Both the position numbers and the translations under genes were made by a program. A stretch of 64,000 nucleotides of DNA. It comes from Thioalkalivibrio paradoxus ARh 1. Lineage in GTDB: Bacteria; Pseudomonadota; Gammaproteobacteria; Ectothiorhodospirales; Ectothiorhodospiraceae. The stretch is taken from contig NZ_CP007029.1 in NCBI RefSeq assembly GCF_000227685.2, positions 3,322,501 to 3,386,500 of the forward strand. Reading direction: 5' to 3'. Positions 1-7,492 of the stretch are shown in pieces; position 1 is the first letter of the stretch, and each line of letters begins with the position of its first letter. The notes beneath the pieces were generated by a model that saw only the letters and a program-made list of their open reading frames with translations, was not told the origin of the DNA and did not search any database.

Positions 1-145
1 CCTTGTTGGTGAAGTGATGGTAAAACGAGCCCTTCGGGACATGCGTCGCCTCGAGCAAGGCCTGGATGCCCAGATCGTGGTAGCCGTGCTTCAGCAGCAT
101 GGCCAGGCCGGTGTCGAGCAGGCGTTGTTTGGTGGTCGATGCCAT
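1..145 (-). CDS. TetR-family regulator, AcuR/NemR-like (N-terminal part, cut by window edge)
   Basis: Leftward reading frame starting at ATG 145 and running off the window. The 48 visible residues form a TetR-type DNA-binding domain: a first helix (KQRLLDTGLAMLLKHGYHDL) followed by the turn-recognition segment VPKGSFYHHFTNK, which is characteristic of the AcuR/NemR group of TetR repressors. Members of this group sense reactive or short unsaturated compounds (acrylate, electrophiles) and repress nearby reductase genes; that role is family knowledge, and the ligand-binding domain is not visible here. A TAGAC-N6-GTCTA palindrome lies 12 bases upstream of the start codon and fits autoregulation. 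No divergent gene follows the operator closely, so the regulated genes are probably downstream of this gene, outside the window. Confidence 0.85.
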   Translation of the reverse strand, partial: MASTTKQRLLDTGLAMLLKHGYHDLGIQALLEATHVPKGSFYHHFTNK

Positions 146-156
146 GGGTACTCAAT

Positions 157-172
157 TAGACAGAACGGTCTA
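157..172. promoter_or_regulatory. Probable TetR (AcuR/NemR-type) operator
   Basis: Perfect inverted repeat TAGAC-agaacg-GTCTA, 12 bases upstream of the TetR start codon. NemR-type regulators are known to bind palindromes with TAGAC/GTCTA arms, so this is the likely autoregulatory operator. The binding itself is inferred. Confidence 0.65.
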
Positions 173-469
173 CTCAAGAGCCTAGACCCCGAGACAGCGG
201 TGTCAAGACGGGCAACCCATGAACAGCCCGTCAACGCCGGCGACCGCGCGGCCGGGCCGGTGAACGGGCCTTGGTCCCGGGGGGTGGCGCCCTGGGGGCG
301 CCCAACGCATCCGGCACGCCGCCCAGGCCGGACTCTGGCGGGTGGACGGCGGTTAACCACCCTTGATCGCTCCTGCCGGCCGGCAGGAGTGCTTGCCTAG
401 CATCTGCGGTTCTTGATGGCAGGCTTGGCTCCGAATGCCCGTCGCCCGGCATACGAGCGGGGATTGGGG
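173..469. other. Intergenic stretch with one perfect 20-bp palindrome
   Basis: I see no convincing gene between the TetR operator and the next promoter. The only clear structure is a perfect palindrome at 370-389, with arms CTCCTGCCGG and CCGGCAGGAG and no loop. It is not followed by a T-run on either strand, so it is not an obvious terminator. Confidence 0.5.
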
Positions 470-498
470 TTTCCACTCTGTGCCGATGCCGCTATATT
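470..498 (+). promoter_or_regulatory. Candidate sigma-70 promoter of the small exported protein
   Basis: TTTCCA (470-475) and TATATT (493-498) are separated by 17 bases, upstream of a Shine-Dalgarno AGGGA (522-526) and the ATG at 534. The -10 is good and the -35 is a 4/6 match. Confidence 0.45.
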
Positions 499-533
499 CC
501 GGGATTCTTCACCACCGGGCCAGGGATCTGACG

Positions 534-842
534 ATGAATGGAAAGACCGCGCAAGGCATGACGGCGGTACTGGCGCTCCTGGGAGCCGGAATCGGGGTCT
601 CGACAGCGCAGGCGGCCGTGGCGCCAGGTCTGGAGACAACGGCGCAAGGACCGTCGCAAGTGGCCCAGACAGGGATTCCGTCCCCGGATTCGCGTCAGAT
701 CAAGATCGATGATGTGATCGGAACCGGCGCTCCCACATACCCCCACCAGAGAGTCGATCCCGTGCCAGCGCGGGAGTCGAACCAAATCAAATGGGAGTAT
801 TCGCCGACGCGCGAACCCCACCAGCTCAAGCTGGATCGTTGA
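534..842 (+). CDS. Small exported protein with repeated Q-[IL]-K motif, unknown function
   Basis: A 102-residue protein that I do not recognise. It begins with a Sec-type signal sequence (MNGKTAQGMTAVLALLGAGI, then a small-residue stretch ending AQAA at about residue 27), so the mature peptide of about 75 residues is probably periplasmic or secreted. The mature part has no cysteine and carries three spaced copies of a short motif: SRQIKIDD, SNQIKWEY and PHQLKLDR. The last copy ends the protein. The start at 534 is supported by AGGGA seven bases upstream and by the signal peptide beginning right there; a longer in-frame extension from 435 lacks both. A usable promoter precedes it. The repeat pattern suggests a binding or self-assembly peptide, which is inference. 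Confidence 0.6.
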   Translation: MNGKTAQGMTAVLALLGAGIGVSTAQAAVAPGLETTAQGPSQVAQTGIPSPDSRQIKIDDVIGTGAPTYPHQRVDPVPARESNQIKWEYSPTREPHQLKLDR

Positions 843-951
843 CGCTCAAGGGTCGCCCGGTCAGCGCAGACTCGCGATCGGGCGGGCCGGTTTGCATCCG
901 ATACGCGCGTTCTCGGCGCCTCGCTGAGCCCGCACCCCTACGGTACAGCAC

Positions 952-1638
952 ATGACCGACCCGCTGTCCCGGGCTTCGAGCTTCTCCTACCGGTGCAAGG
1001 CTTGCAGCCGCTGCTGCCGCGACAAGAAGATCCAGCTGAACCCATACGAGTTGGCGCGGCTCGCGCTCGCAGCCGAACTGCCGGTCGTGGAACTGATCGA
1101 GCGGTTCACCGTCGACGGTGTCCATCTGCGGCAGCAGCCGGACGGGACCTGCGTGCTGCTCGGGCCGGAGGGTTGTACCGTCCATCGGCATCGCCCGCTC
1201 GTCTGCCGGCTGTACCCGCTCGGACGGATCGTGAATCCCACGGGGGAACGCTTCGTGCGGGTAACCCCGCACCCCCGGTCCGAAGGGCTGTTCGGGGAGG
1301 ACGGTCGCGTGTCCGACTACCTGGCCCAACAAGGTGCCCCGCCTTTCATGGCCGCAGCCGACGCCTACTATGCGCTGTACCTCCGCCTCGCTGTTCTGCC
1401 GCCGGATGGGCTGTCGGCCCTCGGCCGCATGGACCTGCTGGACCTGGAAACCACGGTCGATGCCGACTGCCGGCGTCGCGGGGAAACCCCGCCGGAAACG
1501 CTGGAGGAACGTGCCGAACACCACGTCGCCATCCTTGCCGCGCGTTGCGGCCTGCTGCTGGCAAACGTAAGCGTCCGGGGAACCCCGGGTTCTCCGCTTA
1601 CAGTTCCGGCGCCGGGATTTTCAGATCCTCGGGCGTGA
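952..1638 (+). CDS. YkgJ-family cysteine-cluster protein, C-terminus replaced by IS66 sequence
   Basis: A YkgJ-type (formerly UPF0153) protein, probably metal-binding, of uncertain role. It shows the signature cysteine cluster CKACSRCC near residues 15-22 and two more cysteines in CTVHRHRPLVCRLYP near residues 75-87, the usual Fe/Zn-ligand pattern of the family. The frame runs into the IS66 element at base 1567. Without the insertion, codon 205 would be followed by CGC TAA (found at 4107-4112), giving a 206-residue protein. The insertion therefore removes only the last Arg and stop and adds 23 foreign residues, for a total of 228. The family core is intact, so the protein may still work. The Shine-Dalgarno upstream of 952 is weak. 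Confidence 0.85.
   Translation: MTDPLSRASSFSYRCKACSRCCRDKKIQLNPYELARLALAAELPVVELIERFTVDGVHLRQQPDGTCVLLGPEGCTVHRHRPLVCRLYPLGRIVNPTGERFVRVTPHPRSEGLFGEDGRVSDYLAQQGAPPFMAAADAYYALYLRLAVLPPDGLSALGRMDLLDLETTVDADCRRRGETPPETLEERAEHHVAILAARCGLLLANVSVRGTPGSPLTVPAPGFSDPRA
1559..1566. repeat. Left 8-bp target-site duplication of the IS66 element
   Basis: TGGCAAAC directly abuts the left IS end and is identical to 4099-4106. Eight bases is the usual duplication length for IS66-family insertion. Confidence 0.95.
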
Positions 1639-3274
1639 GCCGATGCGGCAGCAGGGCCGCGATGCCGCCCGGGGTGGTCACCGCCGGCAGGGTCTCGAAC
1701 AGGTAATGCAGGTAGGCGCGCGGCTCCAGGCCGTTGGCCTTCGCCGTCTCCACCAGGGTGTAGAGCATCGCACTGGCCTCGGCACCGCGCGGGCTGCCGC
1801 TGAACAGCCACGCCTTGCGCCCCAGGGCGAATGGCCGGATCGCGTTCTCGGCCAGATTGTTGTCGATCTCGAGGTGACCGTCCTGCAGGAACGTGATCAG
1901 GATCGGCCACTGCCTGCGGGCATACTGGATCGCCTCGCCCAGCAGGCCCTTGGGCAGCACCTTCTGCGCCTTGTCGTCGAGCCAGGCCTGGATCTCATCC
2001 AGGATCGGCTGCGACTGTTCCCGCCGCACCGCGTGGCGGTGTTCCGGGGCCGTGCCGCGGATCCGGCGCTCGACCTCGTAGAGCTTGCCGATCAAGGCCA
2101 CGAAGGCATGCGCGGCCCCGGTCTTGGTTCGACTGTTGGCCGCCTCGACGGCCTTGCGCCGGACGTGGGCCCAGCACCCCATGTGGCCCCGGATGCCCTC
2201 TTTCTCTGCCAGCGCGTGATAGCCCGCATAGCCATCCGTCTGCAGATAGAACCGGAGTTCCGGAGGCCGGCCGTCTCCTTCCGGGAACAGGAAGTCGATC
2301 GGCACCTCGCCGCTGCGGCTCGGGGCGTACTGGAACCAGATCACTGGTCTTCCAGACGGCCCACCGCGGTAGACCCACATATAGGACTTGGTGGTGTTGG
2401 CCCGGCCCGGTTCATCGAGCACCTGCACCGGGGTCTCGTCGATCTGCAGCACCGGGCCTTGGGTCAGGTGCTGCTTCAAAGCGGCCAGCACCGGGGCGAG
2501 CGGGGTGGCCAGTTGTACGATCCAGCCGGACAGGGTCTGGCGGGAGAGCTCGATGCCCTCGCGGGCGAAGACCTTCTCCTGGCGGTACAGCGGCAGGCCA
2601 TCGACGAACTTGCCCGTAACCACCTCCGCGAGCAGCGAACTGTGCGCGATGGCTTTCGGCAGGATCTGCGCCGGGCGGGGTGCGATCCGCAGCCCCGCCT
2701 CGGCGCCGGGTACGTCGGCGTGGATCGGCGCGTACTTGGCGCGCTTGATCTTGATCACGTAGTACTGCTTGGGCAGCACCCCCAGCTGCTCGGACTCGTC
2801 GAAGCCGATCCGCACGTGGGTCTCGGCGAGCGCCGCCTGTTCCGCCTCGGACAGGTCCAGGATGCGCTCCACCCGCGGCAGGTGCGCCGGCAGCGGCTTG
2901 CGCTTCGGGGTCTGCTTCTTGGGTTCGGTACGTTCCGAGCGTGGCGGCGCCTTGGCTTCGGCGATCTGGGCGTCCAGTTCCTCGATCAGGACGTTCAGCT
3001 CGGCTTCGTCAAAGAGCGCGAGCTGCTCCCGCGCGACGCGATCCGCCTTCGGTCCGAAGCGCTGGTGGCGCAGCAGATCCAGGCGCTCCAGGAGGAGCTC
3101 GATCTTGCGGTCGAGCTTATCGATGGTCTCGTTCCGCACCCGAAGTTCTGCATCGCGTGCCTGCAACTCGGCCTCGAAGCGCTGTTCCCGCGCGACCTTC
3201 TCGGCCGCCATCCGGGCGATGATCGCGTGCAGCTCCGCGGGGTCCTTGGGGAGCTTCTGAGCGGCTTCGGGCAT
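1598..3274 (-). CDS. tnpC: IS66 transposase TnpC (DDE catalytic subunit)
   Basis: 558 residues, the usual length for IS66 transposases. The N-terminus is a coiled-coil-rich region (roughly residues 20-115) with the IS66 leader motif LLRHQRFGPKADR, followed by a basic linker and then the catalytic domain. Acidic residues of the expected triad are seen in QIDETPVQV, in LQTDGYAGY and in NLAENAIRPFALGRK, with a cysteine/histidine pair in MGCWAHVRRK. It catalyses strand cleavage and transfer at the IS ends together with TnpA and TnpB. The stop (TAA, complement of 1598-1600) lies 31 bp inside the left end. Confidence 0.97.
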   Translation of the reverse strand: MPEAAQKLPKDPAELHAIIARMAAEKVAREQRFEAELQARDAELRVRNETIDKLDRKIELLLERLDLLRHQRFGPKADRVAREQLALFDEAELNVLIEELDAQIAEAKAPPRSERTEPKKQTPKRKPLPAHLPRVERILDLSEAEQAALAETHVRIGFDESEQLGVLPKQYYVIKIKRAKYAPIHADVPGAEAGLRIAPRPAQILPKAIAHSSLLAEVVTGKFVDGLPLYRQEKVFAREGIELSRQTLSGWIVQLATPLAPVLAALKQHLTQGPVLQIDETPVQVLDEPGRANTTKSYMWVYRGGPSGRPVIWFQYAPSRSGEVPIDFLFPEGDGRPPELRFYLQTDGYAGYHALAEKEGIRGHMGCWAHVRRKAVEAANSRTKTGAAHAFVALIGKLYEVERRIRGTAPEHRHAVRREQSQPILDEIQAWLDDKAQKVLPKGLLGEAIQYARRQWPILITFLQDGHLEIDNNLAENAIRPFALGRKAWLFSGSPRGAEASAMLYTLVETAKANGLEPRAYLHYLFETLPAVTTPGGIAALLPHRLTPEDLKIPAPEL

Positions 3275-3322
3275 ACCCGGAAGTTTACCAAAACCCAGCC
3301 AATAACGCTGCAGAATCAGCGA

Positions 3323-3676
3323 CTAAAGCAGAGAAAAAGACGCCTTGAGATGGCCCTGCACGGCGGTCGGATCCAGGCCCTCCAGCAACCACTGCAGTTC
3401 GCGCACCGACAGTTCAACCGAACTCTGCTCGGTGCCCGCCGGCCACCAGAAGCGCTGCTTCTCCAGGCGCCGGTACCACAGCCAGAAGCCGTTCCGGTAC
3501 CACACCAGCACCTTGATCTTGTCCCGCGCCCGGTTGCAGAACACGAACAGGTGCGAGGAAAACGGATCCGCCTGCAGCACGTCCTCGACCCGCGCCGCGA
3601 GACCGTCGATCTGGCAGCGCATGTCGGTGTGGCCGCGCGCCAGATACACCTTGGTGTGCGCGTCCAAGGCGATCAT
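3323..3676 (-). CDS. tnpB: IS66 accessory protein TnpB
   Basis: 117 residues starting at ATG 3676, which overlaps the tnpA stop (ATGA). The sequence shows the TnpB/Orf2 hallmarks: YLARGHTDMRCQIDGLA at the start, then LFVFCNRARDKIKVLVW and the aromatic block RNGFWLWYRRLE. Orf2 of IS66 is required for transposition of typical members, although its biochemical role is not settled. A longer in-frame extension upstream is unlikely because it would run through tnpA. Confidence 0.95.
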   Translation of the reverse strand: MIALDAHTKVYLARGHTDMRCQIDGLAARVEDVLQADPFSSHLFVFCNRARDKIKVLVWYRNGFWLWYRRLEKQRFWWPAGTEQSSVELSVRELQWLLEGLDPTAVQGHLKASFSLL

Positions 3677-4011
3677 GCGCGCTCCCGCAGCACACCCAGC
3701 ACCCGCTGCAGCGTCTCGGCCGAACACCCCGGCCCGATCTCCAGACGCAGACCACCGGCCAGCACCAGCGTCAGATCGGCAGCCCGCGTCCCGGGCGCGT
3801 CATCGACCAGGGTGACCGGCACGAACTCCGGCACCGGGGCCGCCACCGGCGACTCGGTCCGGGGCTCCGGCGCCAGCAGTCGCCGCCAGCGCTGCAGGCT
3901 GGCCACCGAAATCCCGCGCCGCTCACAGTACGCCTGCTGCGACAGACCGCTGCGCTCCCAGCCCCGCACCAGCCGCTCCCACTCCTGCCGACTGCGCCGC
4001 ACGCCCCACAT
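3673..4011 (-). CDS. tnpA: IS66 accessory protein TnpA
   Basis: 112 residues. The N-terminal half is a helix-turn-helix of the IS66 Orf1 type (WERLVRGWERSGLSQQAYCE, then RGISVASLQRWRR), followed by a short variable region and a C-terminal segment (LRLEIGPGCSAETLQRVLGVL) typical of the family. It lies about 90 bp inside the right end and is the first gene of the IS operon. TnpB is coupled to its stop codon. Confidence 0.93.
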   Translation of the reverse strand: MWGVRRSRQEWERLVRGWERSGLSQQAYCERRGISVASLQRWRRLLAPEPRTESPVAAPVPEFVPVTLVDDAPGTRAADLTLVLAGGLRLEIGPGCSAETLQRVLGVLRERA

Positions 4012-4098
4012 GATCCCGCCCTCCGGTTATCCTGGACTGGCGGCTATCATCCGGAGGCCGCCGGGGCGGCGGAAGAACGTATTTCGCAGGACGCTTAC

Positions 4099-4106
4099 TG
4101 GCAAAC
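4099..4106. repeat. Right 8-bp target-site duplication of the IS66 element
   Basis: TGGCAAAC, identical to 1559-1566, immediately outside the right terminus. The six bases after it (CGC TAA) are the original last codon and stop of the interrupted ykgJ-type gene. Confidence 0.95.
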
Positions 4107-4107
4107 C

Positions 4108-4356
4108 GCTAACCGGCAAGGCCCACTCGCAGACAGAATCGCCAACCTCCGGGGCATCGCGTCCACCCCTCCGGCCGACTGGTCACGGGAGGGCAAGCGT
4201 GAATACTTCGAATGGGCCAAACGCGTCGTCGATCAGACGTGGCACGCCAGCATGGTTCTCGGCAGGCTGTTCGACCACGTGCGCCGCCTGAGTGTCGCCT
4301 CCAGTCAATCGGGTAGAGGGATGAATTCCTTCTCGTCACCCGGCACCAAGGGATAG
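4108..4356 (+). pseudogene. Start-less open frame, possible gene remnant after the IS66 insertion
   Basis: An open frame of about 80 codons runs from the IS edge to TAG at 4354-4356. It reads like protein: segments PLADRIANLRG, ADWSREGKREYFEWAKRVV and HASMVLGRLFDHVRRLSVAS form plausible amphipathic helices. It is in a different frame from the ykgJ-type gene, has no start codon near its beginning, and its last 50 bases overlap the 3' end of the pirin gene on the other strand. It may be a decayed downstream gene, or the true C-terminal part of the ykgJ-type protein lost by an older frameshift. I do not recognise it, and chance coding in GC-rich DNA is also possible. Confidence 0.25.
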
Positions 4357-5225
4357 CGTTTTGCACGCCAATCGGCTCTTGCCTGGTCGATACGTTCCTT
4401 GCGGCTCGAGACAAAGTTCCAGTCGATGAACCGCTTACCCAGTGGCTCGCCGCCGATCAGGGCGACGCGGGAATCGCTATCGGCTTCCATGGCAACGCTC
4501 GCCGTTGGGGATAGGATCGCCATCGAGTGCTCGGGCAGGGGTCTGCCACCAAGGCGCAATGCGCCGCTGACCACATACAGCGCGCGCTCCGGAGCCTCGG
4601 GAAGGGCCAGACACTGGCCTGCCTTCAGGTGTGCTTCGACGTAGAGGGTGTCAGCGAAGGTTCTCACCGGCGAGGTCAAACCGAAGGCGGAGCCCATCAT
4701 CACCCGAAGCGGCACGCCATCAACCGTGCACATGGGAATGTCGGAACCCGGGTAGTGGTGGAAGGCTGGCTCGGTCTCCTCGTCTGCCTCGGGCAACGCC
4801 AGCCAAAGTTGCAGGCCGTGCAGCCGGTGCGCGGTACCGGTGACCTCCGGCCGTTCGCGCTCGGAATGCACGATCCCACGCCCGGCGACCATGAGGTTGA
4901 TGTCGCCGGGCACGATCGGCTGCAGGCTGCCGAGCGAATCGGGGTGCAGAATCTCGCCTTCGAACAGGTAGGTCACCGTGGCGAGGTTGATGTGCGGGTG
5001 CGGCCGCACCGTGATGCCCTCCCCTGGCGGGAAGTCGGCCGGCCCGATGTGATCGAAGAAGATCCAGGGGCCGACCATCGTGCGTTTCGCGCTCGGCAGC
5101 AACCTGCGCACCGAAAACCCGCCGAGATCCCTTTCCTGCGGTTGCAGCAGCATCTCCACTGCCCCCTCACCATCGGTCGAGCCGCGGCCGTGCTCGCCCC
5201 TTCGATCCGTATCGCGCATCGTCAT
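4305..5225 (-). CDS. Pirin family protein
   Basis: A 306-residue bicupin of the pirin family. The N-terminal cupin contains the metal-ligand region RPHPHINLATVTYLFEGEI and a further His in IVHSERE, the positions used for Fe binding and quercetinase-like activity in characterised pirins. The C-terminal half has the second cupin (LYVEAHLKAGQCLALPE, ALYVVSGALRLGG) and the family's closing GGEPLGKRFIDWNFVSS motif. The start at 5225 is chosen because GGAGG lies five bases upstream; an ATG at 5237 is possible. The biological role in this organism is not evident (family members act as dioxygenases or redox-dependent co-regulators). It stands alone, with its 3' end next to the IS66 footprint. Confidence 0.92.
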   Translation of the reverse strand: MTMRDTDRRGEHGRGSTDGEGAVEMLLQPQERDLGGFSVRRLLPSAKRTMVGPWIFFDHIGPADFPPGEGITVRPHPHINLATVTYLFEGEILHPDSLGSLQPIVPGDINLMVAGRGIVHSERERPEVTGTAHRLHGLQLWLALPEADEETEPAFHHYPGSDIPMCTVDGVPLRVMMGSAFGLTSPVRTFADTLYVEAHLKAGQCLALPEAPERALYVVSGALRLGGRPLPEHSMAILSPTASVAMEADSDSRVALIGGEPLGKRFIDWNFVSSRKERIDQARADWRAKRYPLVPGDEKEFIPLPD

Positions 5226-5651
5226 GTCTGCCTCCATGATGGCCGGGAGCTCGCCGCCCCCCTTCGTTTGGGCACACTTCGCTGGACCGTGATCATAGCC
5301 GAGCTACCCGGGGCGAATCCCTCCGGAGCCTCTCGCAACGCCCTGCCGTCTGCGGGTGTGCACCGGACCGCGCATCGTCATCGCGCCCATGCCGACAGCT
5401 CTTACCGGGCCCGATTCGCGATTGGAAGAAGCGCGCGCAGTCTGGCCAGCGTGGCGCAGAAGTGGACCTGATGCGGATGCCGGGCAAACTGCAACGCGCT
5501 TCCGCGTGACCCTTCCTCTTGGGTACAGCAATTTCACAGGCGCGTCTCCTAACCCCTGGGTCGGCACCTATCAGTGTCGGAGATCGGTCTCGCAACCAGG
5601 ACAACGGCGGTTCATGGCGTCCCGTCCGGAAACGCAGGAGCACAAGATGGG
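5226..5651. other. Intergenic region, nothing recognised
   Basis: About 425 bases between the pirin start and the end of the next leftward gene. Short open frames exist on both strands, but none has a ribosome-binding site, family resemblance or sensible composition. No terminator with a T-run was found. Confidence 0.4.
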
Positions 5652-6695
5652 TTATTCGTCACCACCCACCTTCTTATGTATTGCGGTGTCTGTCCCGGAC
5701 TTTCCCGCTCGAAGTAACAAAACCCCCAGGAGCGCACAGGCCGCTCCCAACCCGGCGCCAATGGCCACGAGTTCGGTGATCTCCGCGAAAGAACGCCCCA
5801 ACAGCCACGGCATCGCCGCAGCCATCGCCATCAACAAGGCACCGTTCAGGATCATGAGCTGATTCAACCAGCGCGGATAGAAACGCCCGATATGACTGAC
5901 CACCTCATGCCTGCTGGGTCGTCTCTCACAGACTGGCAAGCCTCGAACCAAACGCCCCTGCCTCCATTGCATCAGGGCAACGACCGCCGTCAGCACGAAC
6001 AGATCGACCCACGAAGGCCCCCGCAGCCCCATCCACAATCCATAGATCAAAGCAACAGGCAGCCCAAATTTGATGAAATCCTTTTGTTGTTTGATGATCC
6101 GGGCCTTGTGCTCAGGGCCGGAAACCACCCGGCCTCTAAAGAAGATTCCATAAGGATGGTAGAGCTCCTCGCCGTGCGGACCCCTCATGAAAGATTTTTC
6201 CACCAAAGCATCCAGAAATGTTCCTGCAGTGCCTCTCGATAGCGCGGGTTCTTTGCCCTCCAGACTCGCCGCGGGCTTATCGGCCGGACTCTCAGTGCCC
6301 AGAAACACCGTCTGTTCCCGGGCGGCAATTGACCTCCTTAGATGGATCCGGTGACCCAACGCAAGCAGAGCAACCGCTGGCACGAGAAACAGCAATGCCG
6401 CAGCCAGCTTCACGCCGGCACTCGCCTGCGTTTGCGAAGCATCCATGAAGAACGGGACGAGAGAAACATAAACCCCACAGCCCAACAAGAACGCACCGCC
6501 TGCTGTAGCCAGTCCGCCTCGATAATTCACCCTGCAAGACCAGGCGAGCGCACCACCCCATGCGACCAGTATGCCACCCAAGACTTTCTCCGAAGCCGAT
6601 AAAGCAGGATCATGCACATCGTTGGGGGACGGCAAGAAACCAATCACGCCCAAGAGCATCAATAGCCCGGAAAACACATAGATCAACAGCCTCAT
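5652..6695 (-). CDS. Multi-pass membrane protein of unknown function
   Basis: 347 residues, not assigned to a family. Hydrophobic segments suggest four N-terminal transmembrane helices (starting LLIYVFSGLLMLLGVIGFL, then near residues 40-53, 64-83 and 92-114), a cytoplasmic-looking loop of roughly 100 residues with charged and proline-rich sequence, and then about four more helices (for example GLPVALIYGLWMGL, LFVLTAVVALMQW and the last LGAACALLGVLLL). The start at 6695 is fixed by an excellent AAGGAGGT Shine-Dalgarno; a TTG just before it is rejected. The base composition is visibly less GC-rich than in neighbouring housekeeping genes, which suggests acquisition. It sits 83 bases downstream of the UspB-like gene and may be cotranscribed with it. 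Confidence 0.75.
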   Translation of the reverse strand: MRLLIYVFSGLLMLLGVIGFLPSPNDVHDPALSASEKVLGGILVAWGGALAWSCRVNYRGGLATAGGAFLLGCGVYVSLVPFFMDASQTQASAGVKLAAALLFLVPAVALLALGHRIHLRRSIAAREQTVFLGTESPADKPAASLEGKEPALSRGTAGTFLDALVEKSFMRGPHGEELYHPYGIFFRGRVVSGPEHKARIIKQQKDFIKFGLPVALIYGLWMGLRGPSWVDLFVLTAVVALMQWRQGRLVRGLPVCERRPSRHEVVSHIGRFYPRWLNQLMILNGALLMAMAAAMPWLLGRSFAEITELVAIGAGLGAACALLGVLLLRAGKSGTDTAIHKKVGGDE

Positions 6696-6778
6696 CAAGC
6701 AACCTCCTTGTCAACGGGCATGACCCACGAAAAAGGTCGGATCGCGCAAGCGACGTGAGCCATGCCGTACCACTTTCG

Positions 6779-7129
6779 TCATGTTGCGTATCGAAAAACC
6801 ATTGATGCCACACTAAGCATGAACAAGAGAACAAGCACCACCACACAGAAGGGCCAGAACCAATACAGGAAATCGCCCAGCCTCCGCACCCTCACGTCAT
6901 CGAGCGCTTGATGCCTTTTTGCGTAGACGAACCGCAGCAACAAAGTATCATAGGGATCCGGATTTTCTTTTCTTCCTCGCTTCCGGAAGACCGTAGGTGA
7001 CCCAAGCTCCGCATACACTGCGGGATGCTGGAGGCGGAGCGCCCGATAAAGGCGCCCCACCACAAACAAAGACAGAAAGGTCGCCACGGAGATGAATCCC
7101 GAAGCGATGTACAGCATTACTCGATCCAT
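6779..7129 (-). CDS. UspB-like two-helix membrane protein
   Basis: 116 residues with one transmembrane helix at the N-terminus (LYIASGFISVATFLSLFVVG) and one at the C-terminus (FWPFCVVVLVLLFMLSVASM), flanking a basic soluble segment. Length, topology and the central pattern (LGSPTVFRKRG, then LLLRFVYAKRHQALDDVRVRRL) resemble E. coli UspB, the universal stress protein B associated with ethanol tolerance in stationary phase. The match is by pattern only, so it is called UspB-like. Start 7129 is preferred because CAGGA lies about six bases upstream; an in-frame extension to 7207 is less likely. Like the next gene, it is relatively AT-rich for this window. Confidence 0.6.
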   Translation of the reverse strand: MDRVMLYIASGFISVATFLSLFVVGRLYRALRLQHPAVYAELGSPTVFRKRGRKENPDPYDTLLLRFVYAKRHQALDDVRVRRLGDFLYWFWPFCVVVLVLLFMLSVASMVFRYAT

Positions 7130-7492
7130 ACGGATCCTGCGTCTAGAGAATGCCCGAAATGACTGGAGCAGGCCTCTTGCTCGGCCGGACAATGGTGAGT
7201 AGGCCACACAGATCTAACCCATGCGCTCAATCGCGAAGAAACCGCATCGCGATGCTCGCAAGAGCCTCTAAACTGTGGCCACCCTGACTGCAAAGTCCAG
7301 ACTAAGGACGTGCGGCTGGAGGCGCACCACCAGGTCGGAGATCCGGTCGTCGCGTTCATCGAAGCCCAGCCCATGATCGAGGTTCCCGGGCTTCCGAAGT
7401 ATGGGGGTAACGAGGCGTTCGCGAGCGGGGCGTCATCGGCGGCTCCGGGTCGCAAGCTAGTAACCAAAGTCCGATCCTGCCCTTGCTGCAAG
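7130..7492. other. Intergenic region, nothing recognised
   Basis: About 360 bases between the ATPase stop and the UspB-like start. Open frames read through it on both strands but show no family resemblance and no ribosome-binding site. No insertion-sequence ends or terminator hairpins with a T-run were found. Confidence 0.4.

Larger units (their letters stand above)
1567..4098. mobile_element. Complete IS66-family insertion sequence (2,532 bp)
   Basis: Both ends start with GTAAGCGTCC read inward (1567-1576, and the complement of 4089-4098), the typical IS66 terminus. The element is flanked by the identical octamer TGGCAAAC. It carries the three genes expected of the family, all leftward, in the order tnpA, tnpB (ATGA overlap), tnpC. 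All three frames look intact, so the copy may be active and fairly recent. The left end also contains a subterminal inverted copy of the tip (GTAAGCG at 1567 and CGCTTAC ending at 1601), which overlaps the tnpC stop codon. Confidence 0.97.

Noticed and set aside
370-389. Terminator for the TetR neighbourhood
   Set aside because: Perfect palindrome but no T-run on either side, and no gene ends there.
435-533. N-terminal extension of the small exported protein
   Set aside because: The signal peptide and Shine-Dalgarno both point to 534, and the extension covers the predicted -10 element.
1643-4291. Very long rightward open frame antisense to the IS66 genes
   Set aside because: It is the mirror of the tnpC/tnpB/tnpA coding in GC-rich DNA. 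It has no start signal and no protein family resemblance, and it crosses both IS ends.
7130-7207. Longer start for the UspB-like protein
   Set aside because: The extra 26 residues are basic and unstructured, and a better ribosome-binding site precedes 7129.
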